This document shows positions 35,768-56,824 of a DNA stretch of 64,000 nt, piece after piece (positions within the stretch are counted from its first letter, which is position 1; the number at the start of each line of letters is the position of its first letter). The stretch covers positions 17,190,532 to 17,254,531 of the forward strand of contig NC_049990.1 in NCBI RefSeq assembly GCF_000003815.2. The letters run 5' to 3'. Origin of the DNA: Branchiostoma floridae. Its lineage: Eukaryota; Chordata; Leptocardii; Amphioxiformes; Branchiostomatidae. The notes beneath the pieces are model-generated. The model was not told the origin of the DNA, searched no databases, and saw nothing but the letters and a program-made list of their open reading frames with translations. The position numbers were made by a program, and so were the translations under genes.

Positions 35768-37137
35768 ACCTAATGGTGCAAAGTAGTGGGAAATTTCCAA
35801 AAATAAAACAAGAGCTTCATGTCAGGATACCAGGAAATGTTTTTGTCAGCTTCACTAAAAAGGACAGCTGTACCATGAAACCACACATTATCGCCTTACA
35901 TAAACTAGCTATTAGCACTCGTTCTCATTGAATTGTAAAGAAAGAACAATTTTTTTATTCAAAAAATAAATCGGCTTATTATTTAGTAAAACCAACCTGA
36001 CTGTATAGGAATATTCCTTTTTTAACCTTAGCCAAAAAAATGGCAACTTATTATTTTCTCATCCATTGGTTATTCATTACAGGGCAGGTAACGAACGTTA
36101 CCGGTAACAGTTGTTATAACAGTAATCTTTACCCTTTTTTCATTGAAATAATTCATATAAGTGGACGTCCCTAGCGACATTTAAAAAGGGGGCAGTATTT
36201 TTACACCAGGTCAGATAGAAAGCTTCAACAATGGTAACGTTTGTTGCAGTCGTTTCTGTACAACATTTTGCCAAGCAAGGTGGGATACAAATGGCGGTCA
36301 GTGGTGCATCTTTTGTAAAACATTACACAATACAGGGGTTGTGTAAAAACAAATTTAAGGGACCAGTGATGCTGTCTATAATTTTACTCCATATCAATTG
36401 ATAAAGGCAATCGACAGCATTTTTGACATTTCAATGAGAACGAGCCTTAGACCTTAGTCTTCTGTAGACTGTAATGGTTCACGCATTGGTGAGGGCTGGC
36501 TGAGACAACTTAGCAACACAAGTATCTTTTCAATTCACATTCAAAATTAAGATACAACAGGCAAGGAGTTGAAGTATCATAATATATATTAATATTAAGA
36601 AAGTTTAGCTTCACTTAACCTGGAATATGCGTGTTTCTTTCTCCTTTCTCCCTTAAACTGCTGGGACGGCCACAGTAGAGAGTGCTTTATTGAGCACTTT
36701 ACCCAGGAAACAACAAAAACCTTGTTTAGAAATCATTCGTAATTATGCTTATTTCGTTAAATTTTGTGCTTTTTCTAATATATAGGTATTCCAGATACTA
36801 CTTCATTAGATTTAATATCCCCTTTTACATCTTCTAGTTACTCATGTTCGCATGTCCCCATTGGAATCCAGTATAAGAGGCAATGAAACAAGACCCTGTA
36901 AAAGTACTTACCTTTATTTCAATCTTAACAATTCTTCTCCGCCTGGAAGTCACAAACTAAGTAAGTTATAATAGAGAAACATACCAATTTGAAAACAACT
37001 GGTGGATTTGAATGCCTAGGGTAGTCAACGTAGGCTAGTCAGTGGCCATGTCCATAAATGCCGATAGCTGCAATACGAAGGAGTGTTTGGATTACCACCC
37101 TGTTACGTTTGCGCCGCTGTTAAAACTGTACTAGTTG
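35768..37137. other. First intron or 5' flank of unit D
   Basis: Holds a second copy (35895-36440) of the GTAAC-palindrome repeat found at 7960-8935. Possible 5' UTR exon donors are AAAG|GTAAGTAC at 36912 and CCAG|GTTAAG at 36618 (minus). No other coding sequence seen. Confidence 0.4.
35895..36440. repeat. Dispersed repeat, second copy of 7960-8935 family
   Basis: Shares 'atggcaacttatta', 'attacagggcaggtaacg', 'accggtaac' and 'ggtaacgtttgttgcagtcg' with the copy in unit B. Confidence 0.5.
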
Positions 37138-37275
37138 CAGTAAACTAATTGTCTAGACCGTTCCACAAGAAAAGAGGCCGAATTATCAGACATAATTGAT
37201 TGCAAAAAAAATAGTTAAAAAGTAGATAGATTATCGCCCGTCTACTCTCATTCCTAAATGCATGTAGTTAATTGT
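37135..37275 (-). promoter_or_regulatory. Upstream module D1
   Basis: Contains ACTAATTGTCTAGACCGTTC, 'aagaaaagaggccg' and 'tctactctcattcctaaatgc'. It is the most 5' module of the tandem cluster and abuts the putative 5' exon of D. Confidence 0.4.
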
Positions 37276-39260
37276 TTTTTCTTACTGCACTGCTTTTTGA
37301 ATAATTCCATCAAAAACATTGGAATGAAAATTTGTAAAGTAATTTTTATCACCAAAGAAGCAGAGCGAAAAAAAATTATATTTTTTTTTTATTACAAATG
37401 ATGGTCAGATGCATATGTGTCTAAAAAATAATAGTTGCCGGGGAAAACTGCATGGATTTACATCTTAGTAATGCTTGTAATCATATATGGGCTTTTACTC
37501 AGCCTTCGCGACATCCATAGGCCAGCCATTTTCTTTTGTTTTTCTGTTATTTGGTATGTAGTACTATCTACATTCACTTTTTTATTACTAAGTCAAGAAT
37601 ATATTTATGTCCCATTTGTAACAAATGGATTTGATATATTTTGAAACTCAATACATAACCCATATATATTAACCTCATGCAGACTGGGGGTGGGGATGAG
37701 TCTTGCGCTAACTTTCATGTCGCATAACGCCGGCGGCTTATGATAGTGCCAAAACATTTTTCCTGGTCATGTAATAAGCCGCATGGGAGCTACATGAGTC
37801 AGCAGGAGCGGGCCTCAAAAAACTCAATCGTCCGAGATTGAAATAAAAACGTACTGAATATGTTTGATAAGCGTATCTCTGCGAACACAAGGATTCACCC
37901 CAAAATATCAACCTTGTACGCTCTAGTTACCTCAAGGAATACTCATGTTTTCATTTTCACTTTCTTTTCTTTGTGTGTATGTATGTGTCACGTGTATGTA
38001 AGAACGACTGGATGGATTGGTTTTGTACATGTGGTGTTCGTTGATAGTAAAGAAAGCTGGAAATGGTTAGATTTTGCCCCCAACCCCGCGCCGTCCCTTT
38101 GTACTGCAGCAGATCTTTCAGTTTTGATTTTCTCGTTCTGAACGGGCGATGTCATTAAGAAGTGAAATGAGTTTCAGCCCCCTAGCGACTATGTTTGGAA
38201 AAGCAGGAGCATTTTGGGAAAAAATTGAAAAGTATAACTTAAGATAGGATTAACGGATGATCATGATTTTTATTTTTTGGTATCGGGGTAGCTTTCAAAA
38301 TAGAATGGAAATTATGCAAATTAAGGGACCACTTGCTGATGGACTGTTGTGTATCTCTGGAACCTCTCACTGTTTTCACGATTAGGGTACATGATCTATA
38401 TGTTATGGTCGGGTCCCGTATTGATGTTAACTGCGACTTTGAAAATCGGGGAGGGGGGGGGTGTTGTAGGGAGCAGATATTGACCTTGGTCTATTGAATC
38501 AGAATAGTGATTTGAAACACTTTGCATACACAATTGTTTGTATCGTCTTTTGTTAAGTAAGCATTTAATCATTCGTTACTTAAATGTTTTCCAATTCAAG
38601 CATAAAACATTGTTGGAAGAAAAACTTCAAAATCTATTAACTGAATTAATTCAAAAATACACCACATCACCAATATCAGCATTTCCAACCACTACGACAC
38701 ATCATAAAACTTGCAACAAACATTAGGTCGAAAAATTAAAAACCTACACAAATCTCTACACGTTAAATTAATGTAACCTGAAGCACATTACTTAAAACAA
38801 ATATCAAATCAGTGCAACCAACCAAGAAGCTCGCACACACACACACACACACACACATATTGTACTACACTGTGCGTTTATCAAATGTGCAATTAACTGA
38901 CTTCTACTGTACAAGAACATGTCACCTTACTGCTTACACCATAAGTTCCCCTTCCTTTAACCTATTTTGTAAACCTTTTGCTTTTCTCATCTTTCTCCAT
39001 ACACAGTACTTAACAGGAATTTCTAAAATATTGTTCACTTTGAATGGCATTTCTACGAGTAATGTAGTATCTAGTACGCCCCTAGTTAGCCCAAGTAGGC
39101 TATGCCAAGTGCTTTATTCCACATACAACTTCCTCAGGGCAATTCTGACCAGTTTACAATGCACTGCAACATGGAATGCAACATTTTGAATGCGGCCTCA
39201 TGCGCAAAGGAGTGTACTTCATGCATAGATGTTCTAAGGCAATTCTGCCATTCTAACGTT
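37276..39260. other. Spacer between unit D and the GGT gene
   Basis: No coding exon is seen. It contains a piggyBac-like left end (TTAA|CCTCATGCAGACTGGG at 37669), a repeat shared with 1-400 (38085-38330), an AC run (38834-38857) and the 3' flank of GGT. Confidence 0.45.
38834..38857. repeat. (AC)n microsatellite
   Basis: About twelve AC units, read directly. Confidence 0.85.
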
Positions 39261-47522
<8,262 letters not shown>

Positions 47523-47539
47523 GTCTCTGTTTTTGTGAT

Positions 47540-49406
47540 CTGCAAGAAAATAAAAGCACGTATTATAAGTAGTTGTAGATACAATACTAGCCGTTGACAC
47601 CGTGACTATCTCAAGTACATTTTACCGTGTCTTTTTAAGTATTATTACGTCTTGGGGAGACCTTCTTGGAGGTACCCACAACAAGCGAATCATTGTCATT
47701 TAATAGTGTTTTGTACCACCATCGTACTTGTCCTTTGCATTCACCTGGAAGGTTGTAATTTCGGTCAATTCTATCATATTGTGTCATAATGCAGACATAT
47801 TACTTACAATGCTCATATTTTCTCTGTAAATTTGTTGGCCATATAAAATGCCGTTTGGGGTTATAGAAGTTTCAAACGCAAGCCTCAAAATCCCCGCCAC
47901 ATATCGACAAAAAAATAAGGTACGAATAGGGTTAAGCCTGTTGTAAAAAGACTATAATTTTACTCTGTTTTATTGTTGACGGCAGATGTCTGCGATGGTC
48001 TAAATGCAGCTCTTAGATCGAGTGTGCAAACAAGGAGGGCAAAGCGAGCGTGAGTCGAAATAGAAGACGCTACGGAAAATGATTGACACATGGATTTATA
48101 TCAATACTAAGCTGCCATGAATGTAGGACGCCCCAGGTGTTTTTCTTCACAAGTCTGTACAACCGTTAAACGTTAACGAGCTTAACTTCCCTCTCATGTT
48201 GCATTTGATGTAACTGAATCTCGATGCATTGTATGCTGCCAACTTTCCCCTGTCACGGTGTACATGTATGTAAACACAAGGTAGGCCATGCGTGACGCCT
48301 TTAGTTTTCCACTCCGGTCAAAACTCAACTACATCGTACTTCAGCCAACTACGATGTAGTTTCACAAGGCATAATGTAAGTTTGAAAACTACGACGTAAT
48401 TCACTCAACTCGCTCCGATTCGACTTAAGTTCACAAGTACAGTCAAACCTGTCTATAGCGGCCAATCAAGGGACTGGAGAAATGTGGCCACTATAGACAG
48501 GTAGCTACTATGTGTGGTCAATTGACCACGAGCAACACATGATTTCAGAACCCACAAATATCTCTCTCACCAAGTAGTTATAACATTGTCTCGATGGTCT
48601 CAGAATTTAACTTACCCTGCAAGTCACATATACCGAACATGATTGATATTGCAATACAGAATGTTGGTAAATTAGGCGACAAAGACTTGCACGCTAACGT
48701 TCAACGCACGCTTACCTTGCGCTACCGCTGAAATAACCCTGTCATGAACTCCAAATCCTCGAAAACTACAATTTCAAACCCGGCACAGGGTGACATACGG
48801 CCGCTGTATGACCACAATATGCCGTGTTTCTGTATCTATGGGATCGGAAATCGTGTGGCCGTGGCTGCGTTGGGCAGGTGGCCGCTATATAGACTAGTGA
48901 TTAATGCTTAGGTCAATGGGATTCGACTGTTTATCGTCAGATATCAAATAATATAGAAATACTTGTAGTGACTGATTTGCATAATTGACGAAAAAATACC
49001 ATATTGCCATATTGGAACATAGCGGGAATTTCATACTTGTGATAGTTAAAAAAGATAAACATTTTAGAGAAGAAACATGCATGTTTTTACACCGAGAACA
49101 AGATAAACATTCGAGCGTTTCGCCATTTTGAAATCCACAAGAATTCCCAGAGGGTAGGGTTTTGGACTTTTTTTTTCAGGAGAGATTAGTGCATGGTTTT
49201 TCAAAGTAATAGCTACGATAACTTGCATGCTATGAGGTCTTCCAAACCCTGTTCACAGTGACAGGAGACACTTTGATTCCATCACTGAGAATCTGTACAG
49301 AAAATATGTTCCCACCTGTGAGACAAAGTTGGTAACAACGTTCGAGATCTTCAAGCTTGCAGTGCTAACCTGTCCGTGTCACACCCCGTCTGTGAATGCT
49401 GTCGAA
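47540..49406. other. Upstream region of GGT, no coding exon seen
   Basis: Holds the truncated pogo-like MITE (48440-48893) and a small hairpin near 48328-48362 (ACTACATCGTA and TACGATGTAGT). The GGT promoter and 5' UTR exon probably lie here or further right but could not be placed. Confidence 0.4.
48440..48893 (+). mobile_element. pogo/Tigger-like MITE, copy 2, right end lost
   Basis: Starts TA|CAGTCAAACCTGTCTATAG and follows copy 1 (1662-2123) through 'caggtggccgct', after which similarity stops. The right terminus is missing, and the internal part carries an extra roughly 70-bp segment near 48600-48680. Confidence 0.75.
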
Positions 49407-49840
49407 TAGGGCTGGGTATCGGTACAGCGGACCGGTACAAAACCGGTTTTTCTTATTGGACCGGTCCAGAAAAACCGGACCTGAAAAAATTAGGTGGACC
49501 GGATGTTGGACCGATTAGAAAATTAACAGATCATCTTATCAGGCATTCACACGTTTTGACGCTTGCAGGTGGAAGAAAATAACAAGAGTGAAGTAGAGTA
49601 GAGTTTATAGTCATTTCTACCAAGTTTTACAGTCAATCGTAAATGGTGCAGTTAGCTTTGTATGATTTTAAAACGTCAGTGTAAGTCTAATACTCCACCA
49701 AACAGATTTCTTTGTAGTGAAATGGACCATTGGTATGAGTCATACTGAATCAGGTCCAGGTTCAGGTCCGGACCTGGACCTAATCCTCTGGACCTGAACA
49801 GGACCTGGACCTGAATTTTATGTACCGGTACCCAGCCATA
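49407..49840 (-). mobile_element. hAT-like MITE, copy 3, reversed
   Basis: 434 bp, opposite orientation to copies 1 and 2. Ends TAGGGCTGGGTATCGG and GTACCGGTACCCAGCCATA. The flanking 8-bp duplication ctgtcgaa is perfect (49399-49406 and 49841-49848). Confidence 0.9.
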
Positions 49841-49848
49841 CTGTCGAA

Positions 49849-51410
49849 CCAGTTAACATGTCTCTTCACTTGACTGGAGGCAAAATGTCAGAGTTCGAAC
49901 CCTGACGTGGAAACGTAGAAGCTCATTGTACAAATCAGTATGTAACTTGCACAATGAAATTAAATCGCACCATATTCCATGAAATGACACTTAAACATGT
50001 GACATTTGTAACTGAGAAAGGGAGGTATATTGTTAGACATCATTTATACAAATACATGACTGATTTACATAATTGATTAGAAAAAAATACTGCAATTCCA
50101 TATAGGTACATGGCTGAAATTTCATACTTGTGGCATTCAAAAATAAGTGAACTTTATTATAGAAGGAACATGCGAGTCAAGGCCTCATAACTTAACCTTT
50201 GTCCAGACGGGGGGAGGGGGGCAATGGAAGCGTAAACCGTAGCTATTTGAAAGTTTTATGCTTCCAATTACCGGTTACAACATAAAGTTCAACAGATTCT
50301 TTCTTGATTTTGTAACTTTTAATTGTTATCATTAAACTCAGTTTCTTCGAAACTTATCGGTTTGTAAATAGCCTTTGCTGCTGTCGTACCAGTCAACGCG
50401 ATATTTGGATACAAAGTACAAAGCAGGGTTGGGGGGTCTTGCTTTCGACTGTATTAACCTCGTTAAGAATTTGCTACAAAACTGCACTTGTCATGTTTAC
50501 ATTATGACCAAGTTCACGTCTATGCATGTGTTACGTAATTAAACTGTGTTCCGTCAAACATGATACCTCTTTCACGTCGTATTTTGCGTCCTACTATTCA
50601 GCTAGGATTTTACAAAGTGTATAAAATCCATTCCAAGTCGCATTTCGTGTCCTATCATTACGCTGGGATTCCACAGAGTGTAAAACGCTTTTTGCCGGAA
50701 GGCAAAACAATTCGTCCTAAAAAAGCCTGATGGAAAAGGAGGCCAATTTCACTTACCGAATGTCCGTTACTTTTCTTGACGGTTGGTTTTGACGGCAGGT
50801 AACGGTCTCTCCTGTGATTCCTACAGGGAATACAAATGACGAAAACAAACTGAGTGTGCTTCAATTAACGCTATCTAAAATGACACGTGGACTTCATGTC
50901 TATTTTGAGCTGCTATTGGTTGCATGACGCGTTTGTTAATACGGTCACGGCCATTTTCACACAGGCGCAGTGACAAAAGGCACAATGTGTAAATCAAGTG
51001 TACAGCTGCTTTGTTGATAACACGTTTTATTTGTTTAGTAAAGTTGTACAACGCCAACGCTAAACCATGTTAGCGTCAAGGTAATGGAAATGAATGGCTA
51101 CAAATGGAACTGGGCTTTTCATAACTCTGACACCATTGCGACCCCACAGGAAATAATTTTAGACAGCTTGTTTCATTGAACAAATAGGCTAATGTCACTC
51201 CTGTTTTTTCGTGTTTCGCTTGACTTGGCTGAACAACTTATACGTGACTCAGCGTCGTGTGTTCAGGATCATTCAAGAAACCACGGGTTATGGACATGCA
51301 CACCCGCATGATTTGAAGCTTGGGCTTCAAAACAACTGTTAACTTGCTTTGTAGGCGATTCAAATGCACTGATGGCGTCGATGTTACAATTTTAAGACTT
51401 AATATCTGGG
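49849..51410. other. No gene supported
   Basis: A piggyBac-like end lies at 50194 (TTAA|CCTTTGTCCAGACGGGG). A minus-strand frame at 50864-50658 has an ATG but no family resemblance and no clear splicing. The rest is A/T-rich. Confidence 0.4.
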
Positions 51411-51510
51411 NNNNNNNNNNNNNNNNNNNNNNNNNNNNNNNNNNNNNNNNNNNNNNNNNNNNNNNNNNNNNNNNNNNNNNNNNNNNNNNNNNNNNNNNNN
51501 NNNNNNNNNN
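51411..51510. other. Assembly gap (100 N)
   Basis: A run of exactly 100 N, a placeholder of unknown true length. Confidence 0.99.
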
Positions 51511-53250
51511 ATAAAGCGCTTACCAAAAGCTTTCGATCAGTCCTTTGATACTTCTCAACCCGTTGTTTCGACGTTTGTAAGCGCGGTTTAAAGCTGGATA
51601 TGATTAGAATTTGGGGCCCCTAGCTGCTTTCCTTGGTACTTAGTACAGATTTTAACTACCTGGTTATTTTTCGTCAAAAAAAAATTTACATGAACATTTT
51701 CATTCTATTTCAACTGCCTGTAGCGATAGCGATAACAAGTCGTTAAACAATGGTACGGTCCAAGATGGCAGCCGTTCTCACCTGAGCTTATATCTATACC
51801 TACCTCACATACTCCAATTTTATCTCCATAAACTTGCCATCGTCTGCAAATCGTATGCCTGTTGTGTGTGAGAAAATTCGACGATCGAAGTACCTGTACG
51901 GAGAAATTTACCGTAGAGACCTGGGGCCATAGCAACAACAAATGACGCTGTACCGGCGCCTAAGCAACAACAAAGGACGCTGTTGCATCTACTTTTCGGC
52001 GGCTCCAGGAATCGTCCAAAAACCTTACGAAAACTAGATATCCAGGATTCGTACTTCCGGTGCCGTCAATCATGGTGATTGACAGTACAGAAAACATTAT
52101 TATGCACGCCCATGTTTCCATATATGGGTCGACCTCGTGAGACCTCGACAGCCGGACTCAAGTTGCGAGAGATTAAAACCCGGAAGTGACCGCTGCCCTC
52201 CCCATGATAGGACGTCATCTGAATGCTACTAACACGTAAATAGAATGTGACGCTACACGAAAAACAACTTCAAACACACAACACATAATATAGTCGTGCG
52301 ACTGTTATTGTCTATCGTTGTGGACAACGGTTGTCTTTAGACATGCGTTCAGAGTATTACGGGGCACCCGCGGTGCAGGATACCATTGCGGTGCGTGCGT
52401 GACCCACAGTGACCGCTTGCTCGCAAATCAAAAATGGCGGGAGAATTCCTTATTTTCGTCAGGCGTTCTGGCCGTTTTCTGGATATCCAGGAATCGTCCT
52501 CCTGTTCAGGCCGTTTTCTGGATATCCAGGATTCGTCCTGAGCCTGTTCAAGCCGTTTTCTGGATATCCAGGAAGCGTCCTCCTGTTCAAGCCGTTTTCT
52601 GGATATCCAGGTTTCGTCCTGAGCCTGTTCAAGCCGTTTCCTGCTGGATATCCAGGATTCGTCCTGAGCCTGTTCAAGCCGTTTCCTGGATACCCAGGAT
52701 GTGGACCAGGCCTTGTGTGACAAAGGGACGCCATCTGGATGCTATTAACACGTTACCGTGAATGTGTCGCTATACGGAAAACAACAGTAACTTTATCCCA
52801 TCTTGACTGCCATTTGTTAATTCATTACGCAAAAAGCATTTTGGGCCTGATACGTAAGTAACATGTAAACATCAAAGTATCATTATCAACATTCGTTTAA
52901 GTTATGTAACACCAGGATCAACAGAATAAACTACACGATCTTCTTGCGGGGAGATACAAAGATGGCGGCTTTCTGACAAAAACAACATGCCCCCGCCCTC
53001 CGCATAGTCTCCTCCCTCGAAAACAGGAAGCTCCACCCCCACGTACACGTTCTGGATAAACACCGTCGTCTATCCAGGAAACGTCCTGTTTGCGACGATT
53101 TCTGGATATCCAGGAATCGTCCTTCTGCTCAGGACGATTCCTGGATATCCAGGATTCAGCATATTACGAAAGTTAGATACTGACGAAAGTTGGATACAAC
53201 AGACGCTACCCTCTCTCGAGCGTAATCACCGTCACCGCAGCGGGCTCCCT
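51511..53250. other. Repeat-rich, moderately G/C-rich DNA, no gene supported
   Basis: Contains the TGGATATCCAG minisatellite and related copies at 52040 and 53070-53155. Open frames here run through repeats on both strands and are not credible genes. Confidence 0.45.
52468..52702. repeat. Minisatellite built on CTGGATATCCAG
   Basis: Six copies of about 40 bp, each with the palindrome CTGGATATCCAG followed by GAATCGTCC-like sequence (the last copy reads CTGGATACCCAG). Scattered relatives occur at 52040 and 53070-53155, where GGACGATTCCTGGATATCC and its mirror form a longer palindrome. Confidence 0.85.
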
Positions 53251-54636
53251 TAGGCTTAGGTCACAATTCGAAAAAGGGGCCCTGCCGGGCAATTCACGGG
53301 CTGTTTTTTGGCACTTTCGGGCGTGACCCCTGCGTGGCCCTGTGGGACACCTCGCGGCTGCCGGGGTATTTTGAGGCCCGGCCGGGACCCTGGTTCAATT
53401 TAAGTCTGAGTTAAAATGAACCAGGGACCCGCTCGTACAACCACCCCGCGACCTAATCGTGACAACACCGAGAGGGACCCCTCCGGTTGCCGGCAGTCTG
53501 TCGGAATAAATTCGTTACGTCAAAGACCAGGTTTACGGAATAAAAGTGTGTAATTCGTAACACCGGGTCAAATATGTGACGTCACAGATCACGTGAAAGG
53601 ACAAAAGCCGTGAACTTACACGTATCACACAGTTCTCGTATTACAGTGGAGTTAAGTGCATAGCGCTATACCAAAGGAAAGGAGAAGACCAGGGGAAACA
53701 GCGCTTAGCCCACTAGGCAGGCGGAAGAATTCAGCAACAGAAACTTCTGCAGACAAGGGCTGAACAGAGGGGGATAGGACAACACAACACGCAACAGACC
53801 ACATAATAGGCTGCATCACTGAGAATTAAGCAGGACGAACAGATAGCCTCCTTCATAGAAAGCTTCTAATAGTATGTTTTTTTACGATATTACAACCCCA
53901 GACTATAGAAACAAGCTGAAGAAAGATGTTTGGCTGAAGAAGGACGTTTCCTCTGCAATTGGCCGACGGAACGCCAAACTTGCAGTCATTCGGACCCATA
54001 AGCCATTTTTTTTCGTTTTACAAATATAAAAATATAGGCCTCAACAGTTTGGCAAGTCATCCGCCGACATTAAAAATTCCAATAACATGTTTATTTAGTT
54101 TAGTTTAGAAACGTAACAGTGCCGCACGTCAGTGCGAGTGCGAGGAAAAGTTGGCGAAAAAAACCGTGCCGCAGTGAACGGACCCCGACGTACCGCACCA
54201 GTACTCCAAGTTCAATGATGTACTACCTTAAGTGAATGCAGGCAATGCTTGTTTTTATACCCCTTAAAGAGTGCCCACCAGGAGCCTGCCTGGTTCCCTG
54301 CCGTTCTTCGCAGGGCATGCGGCAGGGACCCTACAACTGCCCCACCGGGCTGTGAGAGACAAACGTTACCCTGTCGGACCCCGCAGGGGTGACTACAGGA
54401 CACCGTCAGAATATCTGACGGGTGTCTGCCGGAGACGAACCTAGGAAGGTGGAAATTTTTTAAAGAAAAATGACGGGGTGCCCGCCGGAACACTCCGGGA
54501 CCCCCATGGGGCAGCGCGAAGGCAACGTTTGATTGTGACCACGACAGCCGGTAAACAGCCGGTGTCCGCCCGACTTCAGAGCCCGGCCGGGGCTACATCC
54601 CTGACGGGCACCGGGCCAATTGTGACCCTAGCCTTA
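53251..54636. mobile_element. 1.4-kb inverted-repeat element with G/C-rich arms
   Basis: The left end TAGGCTTAGGTCACAATTCG is mirrored by CAATTGTGACCCTAGCCTTA at the right. Both arms continue in G/C-rich sequence with CCCGGCCGGG motifs. There is no transposase frame and no clear target duplication. A non-autonomous transposon is the best explanation. Confidence 0.6.
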
Positions 54637-56824
54637 GTGGAGCCCCGCCGGTAGGTCTCTCTCTGTGTAGAATTCACACTATTTTGGGCGACGCCTCAGG
54701 GGCGAGCCTAATGTTTATAGTGTGCGACCGTTTGACAAGAATTCTCGAAATTCCGCAAGCATGCGAGGAATTTTTCTACGGGTATTCCCTAGGGAATTTG
54801 TTTTTTTTTTCTGTGTGACCTTTAGTCTGCTTTGGGCAAGGCGTATAATACGATGACGAGATCGATGTTATAAACTAGGAATTCATGTGTTAGATACTCG
54901 TTTCACCATCAAGTATACAGCACATTACATTTTTAAACAAATTACCCGATATTATGTATCAATAGGGGAGAAAAGTGGGTCAGTCCTATTTTTGGCTTGA
55001 CCATTTGGCGTAAAGATGTCGTGTATGTATGAGGATTGTGTTGTTTCGTTTGAGGGTTTTTATTTCATATCTTTTTGTTATATCATTTTGTATGGTTGTG
55101 TGATTTTTCAATTTTTTCATATTGCTGTGATGTTCATTTGGTTTTTTTCTTCAGTGATATGGGCTCAGAGCCCAAACCATCACGACAAGGGGGTGTACTT
55201 GTCAGTCGATTCTTCCTGTAATCTGGGGGTTGTCATGCCGGCGTTCACCTGTGGGGACAGATTGTAAGAGAGGATTGATATGAAGAATTTTTTGCAATAG
55301 TGATACTAACTTAGCAACTTTTATATGTCTGGATCGGTAAAATGTTGTTTTCCGTCAGTTACAGACAGTCGGAAGTGATGTAAGGCATCAAAGTAATTCA
55401 GATATAATTTATAGCAAAAGTAATACATATTTTATTACAACGCTTATATAGTCATGTCAAGTCAAAGTCCTTCCCGCTCCATGGTGCATAGGGCGGCGCC
55501 CATGTTTGTGTCAGTAACCCTGGGCCAGACTACTGCAATTACTACAGCAGGGGGCTAGGACACTGGTTGTGGTGTGTGTTCAGCTTTCATACTCTTTCAC
55601 GAATGCTGAGTGCCAAGCTGAGAAATTAGCACGAATATTTAACACGCCATACCATATTCGGCCGGGGATCGAACTTACGACGTACCGAATGCATGGCGAA
55701 CACTCTACCCACTCTACCCTCTATTAATAAATATTGCACCGGCGATAACGCTTGTGTAGACAGACAACAATACTCGGGATGCTAACGTTTCGTTACTTTG
55801 ACCGATGAGGTCTATTTCTCTTATAACCAAAGGGCACAAAAGTGCATTATCATGTAACTTTTGGTGTAGCCCGAGTTTTGAAACATTAAAGAAGTAAAAG
55901 AAATAAAATGTACCGCCGTGAATAAGAAATAATGACACAACATATCCTTTCTCGGCTTGGCTTCGCACGAACGAAGGCACATCAAAATATCAATACACAT
56001 GTCTGCCTAAAAGCCACAAACGACGGCTATCGGGTCTAATATGCAGTGCACTGTTACGTCGGGTGGCGTAAACCAGTATACAGAATATTTCGCCCATCCA
56101 ACAAGTAAAACGGCTGCAATTGCAAGAGATATCCAACTTCTACGTGTGGAAGGGAGGTAAAGGTGATTGGAAAAGCATCCTGTATACAACGTTCATCACT
56201 AGCCTGTAATAACACAGAACGAAATAAGTCACATGTACGCTCACCGCTATTAAACTGCTTGGTGGACAATGGGTGATCAGATCACTGGTGCCGTTTTGGC
56301 TACAGTCAGAGTGATAAGACGGCGGGCGATCGGAGGACGGATGGGAGTATGGCAGTTCCGGCAATCGTCGGTTAATTCACGACTGCTCAGCAGTATTATT
56401 AAAGCACAGTGGATCCTTGTACACTGTACTAGTCCACAGACGATAAAGGGTGAGAGAACAAATCGTATCTTTGACTTTAAGACCACGGGAAACAGATGAA
56501 TATGACCACGAGAAACAGAAGCGTTTGTTGTTTGTGCGGCGGCAAGGTGGCGAAAGGCATTCCACAAGAGGGCCTCATGGAGCGCTGATATCTCCGGCCG
56601 ATCAGAGACAAAAGGGTTGTGCCTGGCTGTGCCGTAAACAACATGTGGTATGAGTAACAAACTGTATCCGTTTTTGTAGCTATTAGTCCACAATTTCTCG
56701 TCTGCTTGTCTGTTTGTTTAATGGATTGATTTTAAGTCAGAAATAATGTTTAATGCTTGGCTCTGATGGACTTTTCAATTTTCGTCCAAACATAATGGGT
56801 GTTCCAATTAACCAATTCATACAG
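54637..56824. other. Region upstream of the lectin exons, no exon supported
   Basis: Start and signal-peptide exons of the EGF/C-type-lectin gene may lie here but were not recognised. A hydrophobic plus-strand frame at 55016-55267 ends in a Cys-containing tail; it has no family match. The rest is A/T-rich with a SINE-like segment. Confidence 0.4.
55455..55728 (-). mobile_element. tRNA-derived SINE-like element
   Basis: On the minus strand, TAGAGTGTTCGCC resembles an A box and GTTCGATCCCCGGCC a B box of an RNA polymerase III promoter, about 30 bases apart. The body continues to a gtcaa-type end near 55455. It resembles a tRNA-derived SINE, not a functional tRNA. Confidence 0.5.

Noticed and set aside
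52318-52761. Frames of 90-150 codons on both strands over the TGGATATCCAG repeats
   Set aside because: All follow the repeat period; no conserved domain and no splice evidence.
55016-55267. Hydrophobic plus-strand frame that might be a signal or membrane exon of the lectin gene
   Set aside because: No donor site leading in phase to the EGF exon was found and the hydrophobic part is A/T-driven.
55640-55728. tRNA gene on the minus strand
   Set aside because: A and B box-like sequences exist, but no cloverleaf could be folded and the sequence continues as a SINE body.
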